27,048 nt of DNA from an uncultured Corynebacterium sp. (lineage in GTDB: Bacteria > Actinomycetota > Actinomycetes > Mycobacteriales > Mycobacteriaceae). The notes under the pieces were generated by a model, which did no database searches, was not told the DNA's origin, and saw only the letters and a program-made list of their open reading frames with translations. Position 1 is the first letter of the stretch. Each line of letters starts with the position of its first letter. Position numbers and translations under genes: made by a program. The DNA is taken from the NCBI RefSeq assembly GCF_902489365.1, contig NZ_CABTZR010000029.1, positions 1 to 27,048 of the forward strand. The letters are read 5' to 3'. Positions 8,523 through 16,730 of the stretch are shown here, one piece after another.

Positions 8523-9401
8523 GTGACTGTGAGCGACGAGGGACTGTTTGAGGCCTCCGAAACACAGGTCGGGTTGACCGGCCGGCCACTGCGGGAGCTT
8601 CCGGAACCAGAGCCATTGGAAAAGCATGGCCCCGCCACGATTATCTCCATGTGCAACCAGAAAGGTGGAGTGGGAAAAACCACGTCCACAATCAATATGG
8701 GAGCATGCTTGGCGGAGCTGGGGCGTAAAGTCTTGCTCGTTGACTTGGATCCGCAAGGTGCGCTGTCCGCCGGGTTGGGGCTGACGCACGACCAGATCCA
8801 GGACACCATCTACGACGTCATGCTCGATAGTGAGGTTTCAGTTCATTCCGCCATCGTGCACACCGGTGTGGCGGGGCTCGACTTGGTCCCGGCCAACATT
8901 GACCTTTCTGCCGCGGAAATTCAGATGGTCAATGAGGTAGGCCGCGAGCACACCTTGGCCCGAGCGCTGCGCCCGGTACGCAAGGACTATGACTTCATCA
9001 TCATCGACTGCCAGCCTTCCCTGGGCCTGCTGACGGTCAATGCGCTGGCCTGCTCGCAAGGCGTCATTATTCCGATGGAATGCGAGTTCTTCTCCCTGCG
9101 CGGCCTCGCGCTGTTGACCGATACCGTGGAGAAGGTTGCTGACCGCATCAATTTCGACCTAGAGATCATGGGAATTCTGGTCACCATGTTTGACCGTCGC
9201 ACCCGCCACGCCCGCGAAGTCATGGACCGGGTAGTGGAGTACTTCGGGGATAAGGTCTTCGACACAGTGATTACACGGACCGTGCGTTTCCCAGAGACCT
9301 CGGTAGCCGGTGAGCCGATTACCACCTGGGCACCGAGCTCGCAGGCTGCCGAGCAATACCGCGACCTAGCTAAAGAGGTCATTGAGCGAGCCAACGGCTA
9401 G
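8523..9401 (+). CDS. parA: ParA/Soj-family ATPase (scpAB-linked)
   Basis: ParA-type deviant Walker A ATPase, 292 aa, with KGGVGKTT at residues 47-54 (the signature first lysine K47 is present), a DLDPQG Walker A' motif and a downstream DCQPS Walker B-like motif. A disordered N-terminal tail of about 35 residues precedes the fold. It corresponds to Rv1708, the ParA-like gene next to scpA/scpB, and not necessarily to the origin-linked ParA that pairs with ParB; no parB follows. The start is GTG at 8523 with AAGGAAG 5 nt upstream; GTG at 8529 is an alternative. The stop is 9 nt before scpA, so the two are probably co-transcribed. Confidence 0.9.
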   Translation: MTVSDEGLFEASETQVGLTGRPLRELPEPEPLEKHGPATIISMCNQKGGVGKTTSTINMGACLAELGRKVLLVDLDPQGALSAGLGLTHDQIQDTIYDVMLDSEVSVHSAIVHTGVAGLDLVPANIDLSAAEIQMVNEVGREHTLARALRPVRKDYDFIIIDCQPSLGLLTVNALACSQGVIIPMECEFFSLRGLALLTDTVEKVADRINFDLEIMGILVTMFDRRTRHAREVMDRVVEYFGDKVFDTVITRTVRFPETSVAGEPITTWAPSSQAAEQYRDLAKEVIERANG

Positions 9402-9410
9402 CCCCCTACT

Positions 9411-10208
9411 ATGACCCAACCGGAGATCACAGGCTTTCGCATCGCGCTGGGCAATTTTGAAGGTCCCTTCGATCTGCTGCTCCAGCTCATTCAAGCGAAA
9501 AAGCTCGATGTCACCGAGGTGGCACTGTCTGAGGTCACCGATGAGTTCGTCGCCTATACCCGAGCGTTGGGGGAGACCGCGGACCTAGACGAGACGACGG
9601 AATTTCTGCTCATTGCCGCTACGCTGTTGGATCTGAAGGCGGCGCGTTTATTGCCGCGCGGCGAGGTCGATGATCTTGAGGACCTCGAACTGCTGGAGAC
9701 CCGGGATCTGCTTTTCGCGCGGTTGCTGCAGTATAAGGCTTATAAGCAGGTCGCTGACCAGTTTGCGCAGTGGCAGCGCGCCGCCCAGCGCCGCTATCCA
9801 CGCGCGGTGGCGATGGAGGAGCGCTTCAGCGAGCTTCTCCCACCTGTCAAACTTGGACACACCCCAGCCACGTTCGCGGAGCTCGCTGCCGGGGTATTCC
9901 GCCCCAAGCCTCCCGAGGAAGTCGCGACCGGCCACATCCACCAAGTCGCCGTCTCTGTGCCGGAGCAGGCTGGAAAAATCCTCACCACGCTCAAGCTGTT
10001 AGGCACAGGACAGTGGATGAGCTTTGACGCGTTAACGCGAGACTGCACCATTTCCATGGAAGTCGTGGGCCGCTTTTTGGCATTGCTGGAGCTCTACAAA
10101 GCCAAAGCCGTGGACGCCTCCCAGCCAGAGTCCTTAGGCCCGCTGGAATTGTCGTGGACAGGGCTCGACGTGGATCCGGCCGTTGTTGCGGCTGCGAACT
10201 GGGATTAA
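9411..10208 (+). CDS. scpA: Segregation and condensation protein A (kleisin)
   Basis: ScpA is the kleisin subunit that bridges the SMC heads and binds ScpB in bacterial condensin. The 265-aa protein begins with the family hallmark NFEGPFDLLLQLIQAKKLDV at about residues 13-32. A helical region with DLKAARLLP follows at about residues 70-80. It ends with a winged-helix-like C-terminal domain (about 190-255) that would contact SMC. The ATG lies 9 nt after parA and scpB follows with a 16-nt gap, giving the classical scpA-scpB pair. Confidence 0.93.
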   Translation: MTQPEITGFRIALGNFEGPFDLLLQLIQAKKLDVTEVALSEVTDEFVAYTRALGETADLDETTEFLLIAATLLDLKAARLLPRGEVDDLEDLELLETRDLLFARLLQYKAYKQVADQFAQWQRAAQRRYPRAVAMEERFSELLPPVKLGHTPATFAELAAGVFRPKPPEEVATGHIHQVAVSVPEQAGKILTTLKLLGTGQWMSFDALTRDCTISMEVVGRFLALLELYKAKAVDASQPESLGPLELSWTGLDVDPAVVAAANWD

Positions 10209-10224
10209 GGTACGCTACCGACTC

Positions 10225-10839
10225 ATGGAGGACACGTCATCCGCAGCACACAGTGAATCCCGGGAGCCGGGCGTACCCGCGGCTCTTCCGCTGATCCCGC
10301 AGTTGCGCTCACGCCTCGAATCAATCCTTCTGGTCATCGATTCACCCGCTAGCGCCGAAGAGCTGGCCCGCGGAGTTGATGCGGAGGTTTCCGTTGTCAG
10401 AGATACTTTGCGGGCAGTGGAGCGTGAGCTCACCGAGCGGGGTTCTGGCATCGACCTGCGCGAGACACCAGAAGGGTGGCGTTTTTATACCCGCAAAGAA
10501 AATGCGGACGCCGTCGAGCAGTTCGTGCTTGATGGGACCCAAACCAAGCTGTCGCGCGCCGCACTGGAAACCCTCGCAGTCATCGCGTACCGCCAGCCGG
10601 TCACCCGCGCTCAAGTCGCTGGTGTTCGCGGCGTGAACGTCGATGGCGTTGTCCGCACTCTGCTCCTGCGCGGGCTCATCCGAGAGATCGAAGGCCCCGA
10701 GTCCACAGTTGGCAACGCACACCAGTATGAAACCACTGAGCTTTTCCTGGAGCTCCTGGGAATTGACTCTCTCGAGCGTCTTCCCGACCTCGCGCCGCTA
10801 CTGCCAGACATCGAGCAGATCGATGAGGACTACTCATAA
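10225..10839 (+). CDS. scpB: Segregation and condensation protein B
   Basis: ScpB is the winged-helix partner of ScpA in the SMC condensin complex. I start it at ATG 10225 (204 aa). The frame is open back to a TTG at 10183 inside scpA, but the extra residues look non-native and ScpB proteins begin shortly before the first winged helix. Two winged-helix repeats can be seen, at about residues 25-95 and 105-185. The second carries the conserved ETLAVIAYRQPVTRAQ and GVNVDGVVRTLLLRGLI segments. The C-terminal tail is acidic (DIEQIDEDYS), as in many actinobacterial ScpB proteins. The ribosome site is weak, which fits translational coupling with scpA. Confidence 0.92.
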   Translation: MEDTSSAAHSESREPGVPAALPLIPQLRSRLESILLVIDSPASAEELARGVDAEVSVVRDTLRAVERELTERGSGIDLRETPEGWRFYTRKENADAVEQFVLDGTQTKLSRAALETLAVIAYRQPVTRAQVAGVRGVNVDGVVRTLLLRGLIREIEGPESTVGNAHQYETTELFLELLGIDSLERLPDLAPLLPDIEQIDEDYS

Positions 10840-10924
10840 AGGCCCACCGTGCGGTAGGATTGCGGCCGGACAACGGCGCGATTCCGTGCGCCGCAAATTG
10901 AAGAACTATTGAGAGGACACATCC

Positions 10925-11842
10925 GTGACTCCACCCGCTCGCCGCGATGGCACACCGGACAAGAAAAAGCGAGACAGCGACATGATTGTCTCGAACGCTA
11001 AGCCGGCCCGCCATCAGCACGTAAAGAAGAAGGCCACCGCCGATTCCGTCGCCCGCGACTTGGGCGCGGACTGGTTGGTAGACGGTAAAGCTAAGAAGAA
11101 TTCCCAGAACCAAGGCGAACGACTCCAAAAGGTGCTGGCCAAGGCCGGCGTTGCCTCCCGCCGCCATGCAGAGATCCTTATCGATGAGGGCCGCGTTGAG
11201 GTTAACGGCCAAGTCATCATTACCCAGGGCACCCGAGTTAACCCCAACACGGACGTGATCCGCGTCGATGGCACACGCATCAACGTCAATGAAGAAACTC
11301 AGTACTTCGTACTCAACAAGCCCCGCGGCATGCAGTCCACTATGTCGGATGACATGGGTCGTCCGTGCGTGGGCGATGTCGTAGCGGATCGGGTCGTGGC
11401 GGGCCAGCGCCTGTTTCACGTCGGGCGCCTCGATGCGGATACCGAGGGCCTGCTTTTGCTCACCAACGACGGTGAACTGGCCAACCGCCTCATGCATCCT
11501 AAGTACGAAGTCACCAAGACCTACCTGGCCACCGTCTTGGGAGAGGCCGATAAGAGGCTCGTTCGTCAGCTGCGTGAGGGCGTCGAGCTGGAAGACGGCC
11601 CTGCTAAGGCCGACTATGTGCAGATCGTGGATAAGAATCAGGGCTATTCGCTAGTACGCCTCGAGCTGCACGAGGGCCGCAAGCACATCGTTCGCCGCAT
11701 GCTCAAGGAGGCCGGATTCCCGGTCCAGCGTCTCGTGCGCACCAAGCTCCACACCGTGCAGTTGGGTGATATGAAGCCCGGCTCCCTGCGTGCACTGAAC
11801 TCCAACGAATTGACCAGCCTGTATAAGGCGGTGGGGATGTAA
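10925..11842 (+). CDS. rluB: 23S rRNA pseudouridine synthase RluB-like
   Basis: RsuA/RluB/E/F-family pseudouridine synthase, expected to modify U2605 of 23S rRNA by analogy with E. coli RluB. The 305-aa protein has a basic disordered N-terminal extension (about 55 residues, Lys/Arg-rich). An S4 RNA-binding domain follows at about 58-115 (RLQKVLAKAGVASRR). The catalytic domain has the GRLDADTEGLLLLTNDG motif, with D170 as the predicted catalytic aspartate. The GTG start has a GAGAGGA ribosome site about 8 nt upstream. The stop overlaps the cmk ATG as TAATG. The position between scpB and cmk is conserved in actinobacteria (Rv1711). Confidence 0.92.
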   Translation: MTPPARRDGTPDKKKRDSDMIVSNAKPARHQHVKKKATADSVARDLGADWLVDGKAKKNSQNQGERLQKVLAKAGVASRRHAEILIDEGRVEVNGQVIITQGTRVNPNTDVIRVDGTRINVNEETQYFVLNKPRGMQSTMSDDMGRPCVGDVVADRVVAGQRLFHVGRLDADTEGLLLLTNDGELANRLMHPKYEVTKTYLATVLGEADKRLVRQLREGVELEDGPAKADYVQIVDKNQGYSLVRLELHEGRKHIVRRMLKEAGFPVQRLVRTKLHTVQLGDMKPGSLRALNSNELTSLYKAVGM

Positions 11843-12552
11843 TGATTTCAAACATGCCAAACCAGGGCCTAATCCTGGCCGTTGATGGCCCGTCCGGAAC
11901 CGGTAAGTCCACGACCTGCCGCGCGTTGGCTAAGCGCCTCGACGCGAAATATGTCGACACCGGCGCCATGTACCGCGTGGCTACTCTCGCCGTGCTGCGC
12001 GGAGGCGTAGATCCGGCGGATACTGACGCTGTCATCGCCGCAACCGCTAACCTGCCGCTCGAGGTCTCCGATGATCCAGATTCCACGCAGGTTATCTTCG
12101 ACGGAGAAGACGTCTCCCGCGTTATCCGCGAGGATGAGGTAACCCGCAACGTGTCGGCAGTGTCCGCCATCCCGGAGGTGCGTCAGAACCTCGTTGAGCT
12201 GCAGCGTCACCTTGCCGAGCAGGCACACCGCGCGATCGTCGAGGGCCGCGATATCGGTACCGTGGTGCTCGCTGATGCTCCTGCCAAGGCTTTCATGACG
12301 GCCAGCGCCGCGGTCCGCGCGCAGCGCCGCCACGATCAGAACCGTGCGGCGGGCATTGACTCAGATTTTGACACCGTGCTTGCCGACGTCGAACGGCGCG
12401 ACGCCGCTGACTCTTCCCGCGCCACCTCGCCGTTGCGCCCAGCCGAGGACGCCGTACTCGTGGATACCTCTGAGATGACCCCAGACGAGGTTCTCGATGC
12501 CCTCATCGCCGTCGTCGAAGAATCGGCCGCAAAGGAGGCCTCACATGACTAA
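11842..12552 (+). CDS. cmk: Cytidylate kinase
   Basis: Phosphorylates CMP and dCMP with ATP in pyrimidine salvage and nucleotide supply. The 236-aa protein has the P-loop GPSGTGKST at residues 16-24, the substrate-site YVDTGAMYR motif and the EGRDIGTVVLADA block, all typical of Cmk. The first ATG overlaps the rluB stop (TAATG). A second ATG at 11854 would give the more usual short N terminus, and both are possible. The last 8 nt overlap the der start. The family partner gene der (engA) follows, as in most actinobacteria. Confidence 0.94.
   Translation: MISNMPNQGLILAVDGPSGTGKSTTCRALAKRLDAKYVDTGAMYRVATLAVLRGGVDPADTDAVIAATANLPLEVSDDPDSTQVIFDGEDVSRVIREDEVTRNVSAVSAIPEVRQNLVELQRHLAEQAHRAIVEGRDIGTVVLADAPAKAFMTASAAVRAQRRHDQNRAAGIDSDFDTVLADVERRDAADSSRATSPLRPAEDAVLVDTSEMTPDEVLDALIAVVEESAAKEASHD
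12531..12538 (+). promoter_or_regulatory. Shine-Dalgarno AAAGGAGG fixing the der start
   Basis: A near-perfect anti-16S match, AAAGGAGG, lies 6 nt before the ATG at 12545, inside the 3' end of cmk. It decides the der start against the in-frame ATG at 12497 and suggests that Der is translated independently of cmk termination. Confidence 0.8.
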
Positions 12553-14173
12553 TGGACCGCAGAACCCAGACGTGAATCCCGAACAGCAGCCGGAAGAATT
12601 CGAGACGGAGTTTCATTACCCGGTAGGCAAGCTCGAGGAAGAGGTCGTGCGCGATCCGCACGGCGGGTGGGCGCAGAAGGATTTCGATTCTGAGGACTTC
12701 GACTATGAATTCGATGAATCGGAATTCGACGACTCGGAGTTCGGTGAGGCTGATTTCGGCGAGGAAGAAGATATCGCCGAAGGTGACACCCCGCTCAGCG
12801 AGGAGGAGTGGGAAGCTCTATCTCATGCCTTCGGAGTAGGCGAGGAGCACACGGAGGAAAACCTGTGCACGGTGGCCGTGGTCGGCCGCCCAAACGTGGG
12901 CAAATCCTCCCTGGTGAATCGCTTCCTCGGTCGCCGTGAGGCAGTGGTGGAGGACCACCCGGGCGTGACACGTGATCGCGTCTCCTACGTGGCGGACTGG
13001 AACGGCCAGCGCTTCTTCGTTCAGGACACCGGTGGCTGGGATCCAAACGTCAAGGGCATCCACGCTGCCATCGCCCGCCAAGCAGAGCAGGCTATGGAGA
13101 CCGCCGATGTCATCGTGTTCGTGGTGGACACCAAGGTGGGCATCACCGAGACCGATGCGGTCATGGCTCGAAAGCTGCAGCGCTCTGAGGTGCCCGTCAT
13201 CCTGGTATCCAATAAGTTTGATTCGGAGACGATGTACGCAGATATGGCTGAGTTCTACGCGCTGGGCTTGGGAGATCCGTGGCCCGTCTCAGCCCAGCAT
13301 GGCCGGGGCGGCGCCGACGTCCTGGATGAGATCCTGCGTTTGTTCCCGGAGGAGCCGCGCCATTCTTCGATTACCTCCGGGCCTCGCCGCGTGGCGCTGG
13401 TGGGCAAGCCGAACGTGGGCAAGTCCTCGCTTCTGAATAAGCTGACGGCGGAGGAACGCTCCGTCGTGGACAATGTCGCCGGCACGACGGTCGACCCGGT
13501 CGACTCCTTGGTGCAGCTAGATCAGCGCCTGTGGAAATTCATTGATACCGCGGGCCTACGCAAGAAGGTCAAGAACGCGCAGGGCCATGAGTACTACGCT
13601 TCGCTGCGCACGCGCGGCGTGATTGATGCGGCCGAGGTATGCATCATGCTTATCGACGCCTCCCAGGAAGTCTCCGAGCAAGACCAGCGTGTCCTTAACA
13701 TGATTCTGGAAGCCGGTAAGGCTCTGGTTATTGCGTTTAACAAGTGGGACCTTGTGGACGAGGATCGCCGCTACTACTTGGATCGCGAGATCGATGAGAA
13801 CCTGCGTCATTTGCCATGGGTGACCCGCGTGAATATCTCTGCGGAGACCGGCCGCGCCCTGCAGAAGCTGGAGCCTGCCATGATTGAGGCTCTCGAGAGC
13901 TGGGACCAGCGCGTGTCTACTGGTCAGCTCAACAACTGGATGCGTGAGGCGATTGCCGCGAATCCGCCGCCGATGAACAACAACCGCCTCCCGCGCGTGC
14001 TCTTTGCCACGCAAGCTTCCACGCAGCCGCCGACCATCGTGCTGTTTACCACTGGATTCCTGGATGCGGGCTACCGCCGTTACCTGGAGCGCAAGTTCCG
14101 CGAGCGCTTCGGCTTCCATGGCTCACCGGTGCGCATCGCGGTGCGCGTGCGCGAGCGCCGTCAACGCCGCTAA
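12545..14173 (+). CDS. der: Ribosome biogenesis GTPase Der (EngA)
   Basis: Essential double-GTPase that helps assemble the 50S subunit. With the ATG at 12545 it is 542 aa. The first G domain begins with GRPNVGKS at residues 114-121 and the second with GKPNVGKS at 287-294. Each is followed by DTGG/DTAG and NKxD-type motifs (SNKFD, FNKWD), and the chain ends in a KH-like domain rich in Arg. Unusual is an acidic extension of about 105 residues before the first G domain. In it, phenylalanines recur at 47, 52, 56, 61, 66 and 71 among Asp/Glu. Actinobacterial Der proteins often have an acidic N-terminal tail, but this spacing is striking. It is the last gene of the plus-strand run. Confidence 0.95.
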   Translation: MTNGPQNPDVNPEQQPEEFETEFHYPVGKLEEEVVRDPHGGWAQKDFDSEDFDYEFDESEFDDSEFGEADFGEEEDIAEGDTPLSEEEWEALSHAFGVGEEHTEENLCTVAVVGRPNVGKSSLVNRFLGRREAVVEDHPGVTRDRVSYVADWNGQRFFVQDTGGWDPNVKGIHAAIARQAEQAMETADVIVFVVDTKVGITETDAVMARKLQRSEVPVILVSNKFDSETMYADMAEFYALGLGDPWPVSAQHGRGGADVLDEILRLFPEEPRHSSITSGPRRVALVGKPNVGKSSLLNKLTAEERSVVDNVAGTTVDPVDSLVQLDQRLWKFIDTAGLRKKVKNAQGHEYYASLRTRGVIDAAEVCIMLIDASQEVSEQDQRVLNMILEAGKALVIAFNKWDLVDEDRRYYLDREIDENLRHLPWVTRVNISAETGRALQKLEPAMIEALESWDQRVSTGQLNNWMREAIAANPPPMNNNRLPRVLFATQASTQPPTIVLFTTGFLDAGYRRYLERKFRERFGFHGSPVRIAVRVRERRQRR

Positions 14174-14176
14174 CCC

Positions 14177-14191
14177 CCACCTGCGAGGTGG
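14177..14191. terminator. Short hairpin between convergent der and response regulator
   Basis: CCACCT-GCG-AGGTGG is a perfect 6-bp stem with a 3-nt loop in the 30-bp gap between the two converging genes. There is no T-tract on either side, so it is at best a weak or Rho-assisted bidirectional terminator. Confidence 0.4.
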
Positions 14192-14203
14192 CCCCATGCG
14201 TGG

Positions 14204-14812
14204 CTAAATCCAGCCATTAGCCTCGGCGCGCCGCGCGGCCTCAAAGCGGTTGCTTGCCTGCGTCTTCGTCATGATGGCGGACACGTGGTTGCGCACCGTA
14301 CCGCCGCTGAGATGGAGGTGTGCTGCGATATCGGCGGACCCGAGACCGCGAACGAGTAGGCGGCACACCTCGATTTCCCGTTCACTTAGCGGGTTGTCGG
14401 GAGTGAAGAGTATGTCCTGAGCAAGCTGCGGATCGATGACACGCAGACCTGAGTGGACGCGGCGGATAGCGTCGGCGAGTTCCTCCGGGGGAGTGTCTTT
14501 GACGAGGAAGCCATCGACGCCCGCGTTGAGGGCGCGTTTGACGTAACCGGGACGGCCAAACGTGGTGACGATGAGGCTACGGCAGTGAGTGGCGGCGATA
14601 GACTTTGCGGCGTCGATACCGTTCATGCTGGGCATCTCAATGTCGAGTAGAGCGACGTCTACCTGATGCTCAGCAACGAGTGCAGCGACCTCAGTTCCGG
14701 TAGAACACTCGGCAACGACGTCGATGTCGGGTTCGGTACTCAGTAAAGCGGTGAGAGCGCCTCGGACCAGGGATTGGTCTTCGGCGATGAGTACGCGGAT
14801 GTGTTCGCTCAT
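14204..14812 (-). CDS. NarL/LuxR-family response regulator
   Basis: 202-aa two-component response regulator. The receiver domain covers about residues 1-120, with the acidic pair E11-D12, phosphoacceptor D57 (ALLDIEMP), a Thr switch (VTTFGRPGY) and K104-like lysine in FLVKDTPPEEL. A LuxR-type helix-turn-helix follows at about 138-200 (LSEREIEVCRLLVRGLG ... GTVRNHVSAIM). It starts 2 nt after the kinase stop, so it is translated with it. It is last in the order ATPase-permease-kinase-regulator, resembling DesR/YvfU-type regulators that control an adjacent ABC exporter. Its most likely DNA site is the palindrome upstream of the operon; that is inference. Confidence 0.92.
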   Translation of the reverse strand: MSEHIRVLIAEDQSLVRGALTALLSTEPDIDVVAECSTGTEVAALVAEHQVDVALLDIEMPSMNGIDAAKSIAATHCRSLIVTTFGRPGYVKRALNAGVDGFLVKDTPPEELADAIRRVHSGLRVIDPQLAQDILFTPDNPLSEREIEVCRLLVRGLGSADIAAHLHLSGGTVRNHVSAIMTKTQASNRFEAARRAEANGWI

Positions 14813-14814
14813 AA

Positions 14815-15924
14815 CTATCGCACCTGCTGAATCTGCCGGTGGCCGCCCAAGGCGAGGAGGACCGTGGTCAAACCTTCTGCACGCTGAGTAATGACCTCGC
14901 CACCGACAGCTTCGGCACGGTGGCGAAGGCCAGCGAGGCCGGTGAGGCCGGCGGCCAGCGCATGCGTGGCGTCTTCCGTAAAGCCACTGCCGTTATCCGT
15001 GACCTGGAGGGAGTCTTCAGTGAGAATCACCCAGCACTGTGTGGCACCAGAATGACGTACAACGTTGGTGGTCAGCTCGCGCAGTGCCCACGAGAATAGA
15101 TCTTCATGAACCCGTGGCCGAGTAAGTGTCTCAGGTAAGTAAGCCTCAATGCCGGCGGTTTCGAGGATGCGCCGCGCGGCCTGAATTTCGCCAGCAAAGG
15201 TGGGATTCTTCATCCGAGTAACGGTGGAGCGAACCTCGGCAAGGGATAACCGCGAAAGGGAGCTAATCTCCTCGAGCTCGGCAGCAGCCTTGGTGGGGTC
15301 GCGGTCGATGAGCCGGCGGGCGACTTCGGCCTTGAGATTGATAGCCGTCAGGGTATGGCCAAGAAGATCGTGGATATCGGAGGCAATGTCCTCTCGTTGC
15401 TGAGACAAATCTAGGTCGTGGCGTAAAGCTGTCTCGGTGTCTTCGCGCTGGGAGAGAGCACCGAGGGCCAAGATAAGGAGGGGCCAGCCGAAGAGGATTA
15501 TTGCGAGGTTAACAAAGCGTGGGCGGTCGTACACCCAAGCGGGAATGCTAGCCACGAGTCCGGTGAGCGCAATGATGGTGGCAGCAGTTTTAAACGGCAG
15601 TGTGAAAGCGATCAAGGCTCCGAGGTAGGGCACGAAGACCACAATCCAGGCGCCGTGAGAAGGTACGGCGGCAAGCGCGATCAGCGCGAGAATAACCCAC
15701 CGGATAGCTACTCGATGGTTATGGGACCACCCACGTGGATAGTCGTGCACCGTACCGAAAGAGACAAGGTAAGCAGCACAAAACACCGCGGTGATAATAA
15801 CCGCCCAGGTTCGCTGGACGGTGGAATAGCTGGGCTGGAGGAGAATCTGCAGCAGCACCGGTAGGAGAAAGATGAGCCAGACAGCGGCGAAAGCAGCGTC
15901 ACGTGGTCTGAAGTTCCGCATCAT
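14815..15924 (-). CDS. NarL-partner sensor histidine kinase (HisKA_3)
   Basis: Membrane histidine kinase, 369 aa from the ATG at 15924. The open frame runs 20 codons further, but this ATG overlaps the permease stop (ATGA) and has AAGGAG 5-6 nt upstream. About five or six hydrophobic helices fill residues 10-155, with short loops and no large extracellular domain, the intramembrane-sensing layout. The DHp helix follows with predicted phospho-acceptor H185 in DIHDLLGH. The ATPase domain has LRELTTNVVRHSGA (N box) and VTDNGSGF (G1), with a GLTGLAGLRHR segment near the end. It is DesK/YvfT-like. The signal is unknown; the neighbour exporter suggests a membrane-active compound. Confidence 0.92.
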   Translation of the reverse strand: MMRNFRPRDAAFAAVWLIFLLPVLLQILLQPSYSTVQRTWAVIITAVFCAAYLVSFGTVHDYPRGWSHNHRVAIRWVILALIALAAVPSHGAWIVVFVPYLGALIAFTLPFKTAATIIALTGLVASIPAWVYDRPRFVNLAIILFGWPLLILALGALSQREDTETALRHDLDLSQQREDIASDIHDLLGHTLTAINLKAEVARRLIDRDPTKAAAELEEISSLSRLSLAEVRSTVTRMKNPTFAGEIQAARRILETAGIEAYLPETLTRPRVHEDLFSWALRELTTNVVRHSGATQCWVILTEDSLQVTDNGSGFTEDATHALAAGLTGLAGLRHRAEAVGGEVITQRAEGLTTVLLALGGHRQIQQVR

Positions 15925-16718
15925 GCTCGCTCCTTGTCGCGCTTGTGCAAAAGCAGGCATAGCCCGACGAACACCATCGTCCATACAGCGATATTAACGT
16001 ATGCGTACCAGAGCGGGTCCTCAATGAAGAGGCGTTCGCCATTGATCATCTGGGAGCCTTCAGAAAGGGGCCAACGGGCAAGCGCTTGCGCGCCATACAT
16101 TGGGGTGAAGCGTCCTACCTCCAACAGCGACTCCTTCAGGGGCATGAATACGTTCCCGGCAAACGCAAGTATGACGATGGTGGAGGTCGCTACGGAGACG
16201 GTGTTTTCCGAGGGAATGAGCATAGCGCAGGCCATGCCGTAGAAGCCGAAGGGAATAGCGCAGACAACAGTTATGAGAAAAGCTAGCGTCCACTGGTCCG
16301 GCTGCATGGAAGCCTTGGTCAGCCCACCGGTCATGAAGACAGCGGCAATGGGCAGGATGGCGCGAACCGCGATGTTGAGAAAGTTGGCAACGGCTAGCTG
16401 GGAAGACCGAAGGGGAGTCAACGCTAGTTGGCGGCCCCAACCCGCGCGATTCTCCGCGACCAAAGATCCGGCTGCGCCCACAGCGCCAGTGGCTCCTGCA
16501 TAGAGCGCCATGCCGATCATGACCAGTGCAGCGACATTACCACCGTTGAATTCGATGTCGCCGTACTCTTGCATCGCGCCAAAGAGGATATAGAAGATGA
16601 TTGGCAGGCCGATGCTGAAAAAGAGCGTGGGCAGGTCACGGCGCAGACGTTTAAGGTCGTGGGCGGCGTAGTTGATGGTTGTCCCGAGCGTGGGAGTTAC
16701 GGCATTGTCAGTGCTCAT
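15921..16718 (-). CDS. ABC-2 type exporter permease
   Basis: 265-aa integral membrane subunit of an ABC-2 (DrrB/YvfS-like) exporter. Six hydrophobic segments can be read: about residues 30-48, 62-85, 112-132, 145-167, 176-193 and 235-258. Between the second and third is the cytoplasmic ENRAGWGRQLALTPL segment typical of coupling loops in this family. The ATG has AAGGAG 7 nt upstream and lies 12 nt after the ATPase stop. Its own stop overlaps the kinase start. There is only one permease gene, so the transporter is probably a homodimer of permeases with two ATPases. The substrate is not deducible. Confidence 0.9.
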   Translation of the reverse strand: MSTDNAVTPTLGTTINYAAHDLKRLRRDLPTLFFSIGLPIIFYILFGAMQEYGDIEFNGGNVAALVMIGMALYAGATGAVGAAGSLVAENRAGWGRQLALTPLRSSQLAVANFLNIAVRAILPIAAVFMTGGLTKASMQPDQWTLAFLITVVCAIPFGFYGMACAMLIPSENTVSVATSTIVILAFAGNVFMPLKESLLEVGRFTPMYGAQALARWPLSEGSQMINGERLFIEDPLWYAYVNIAVWTMVFVGLCLLLHKRDKERA

Positions 16719-16730
16719 CGTGGGGTCTCC

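Noticed and set aside
15922..15984. Longer histidine kinase start 20 codons upstream
   Set aside because: It would overlap the permease gene by 64 nt, whereas the ATG at 15924 has AAGGAG upstream and a typical ATGA overlap.
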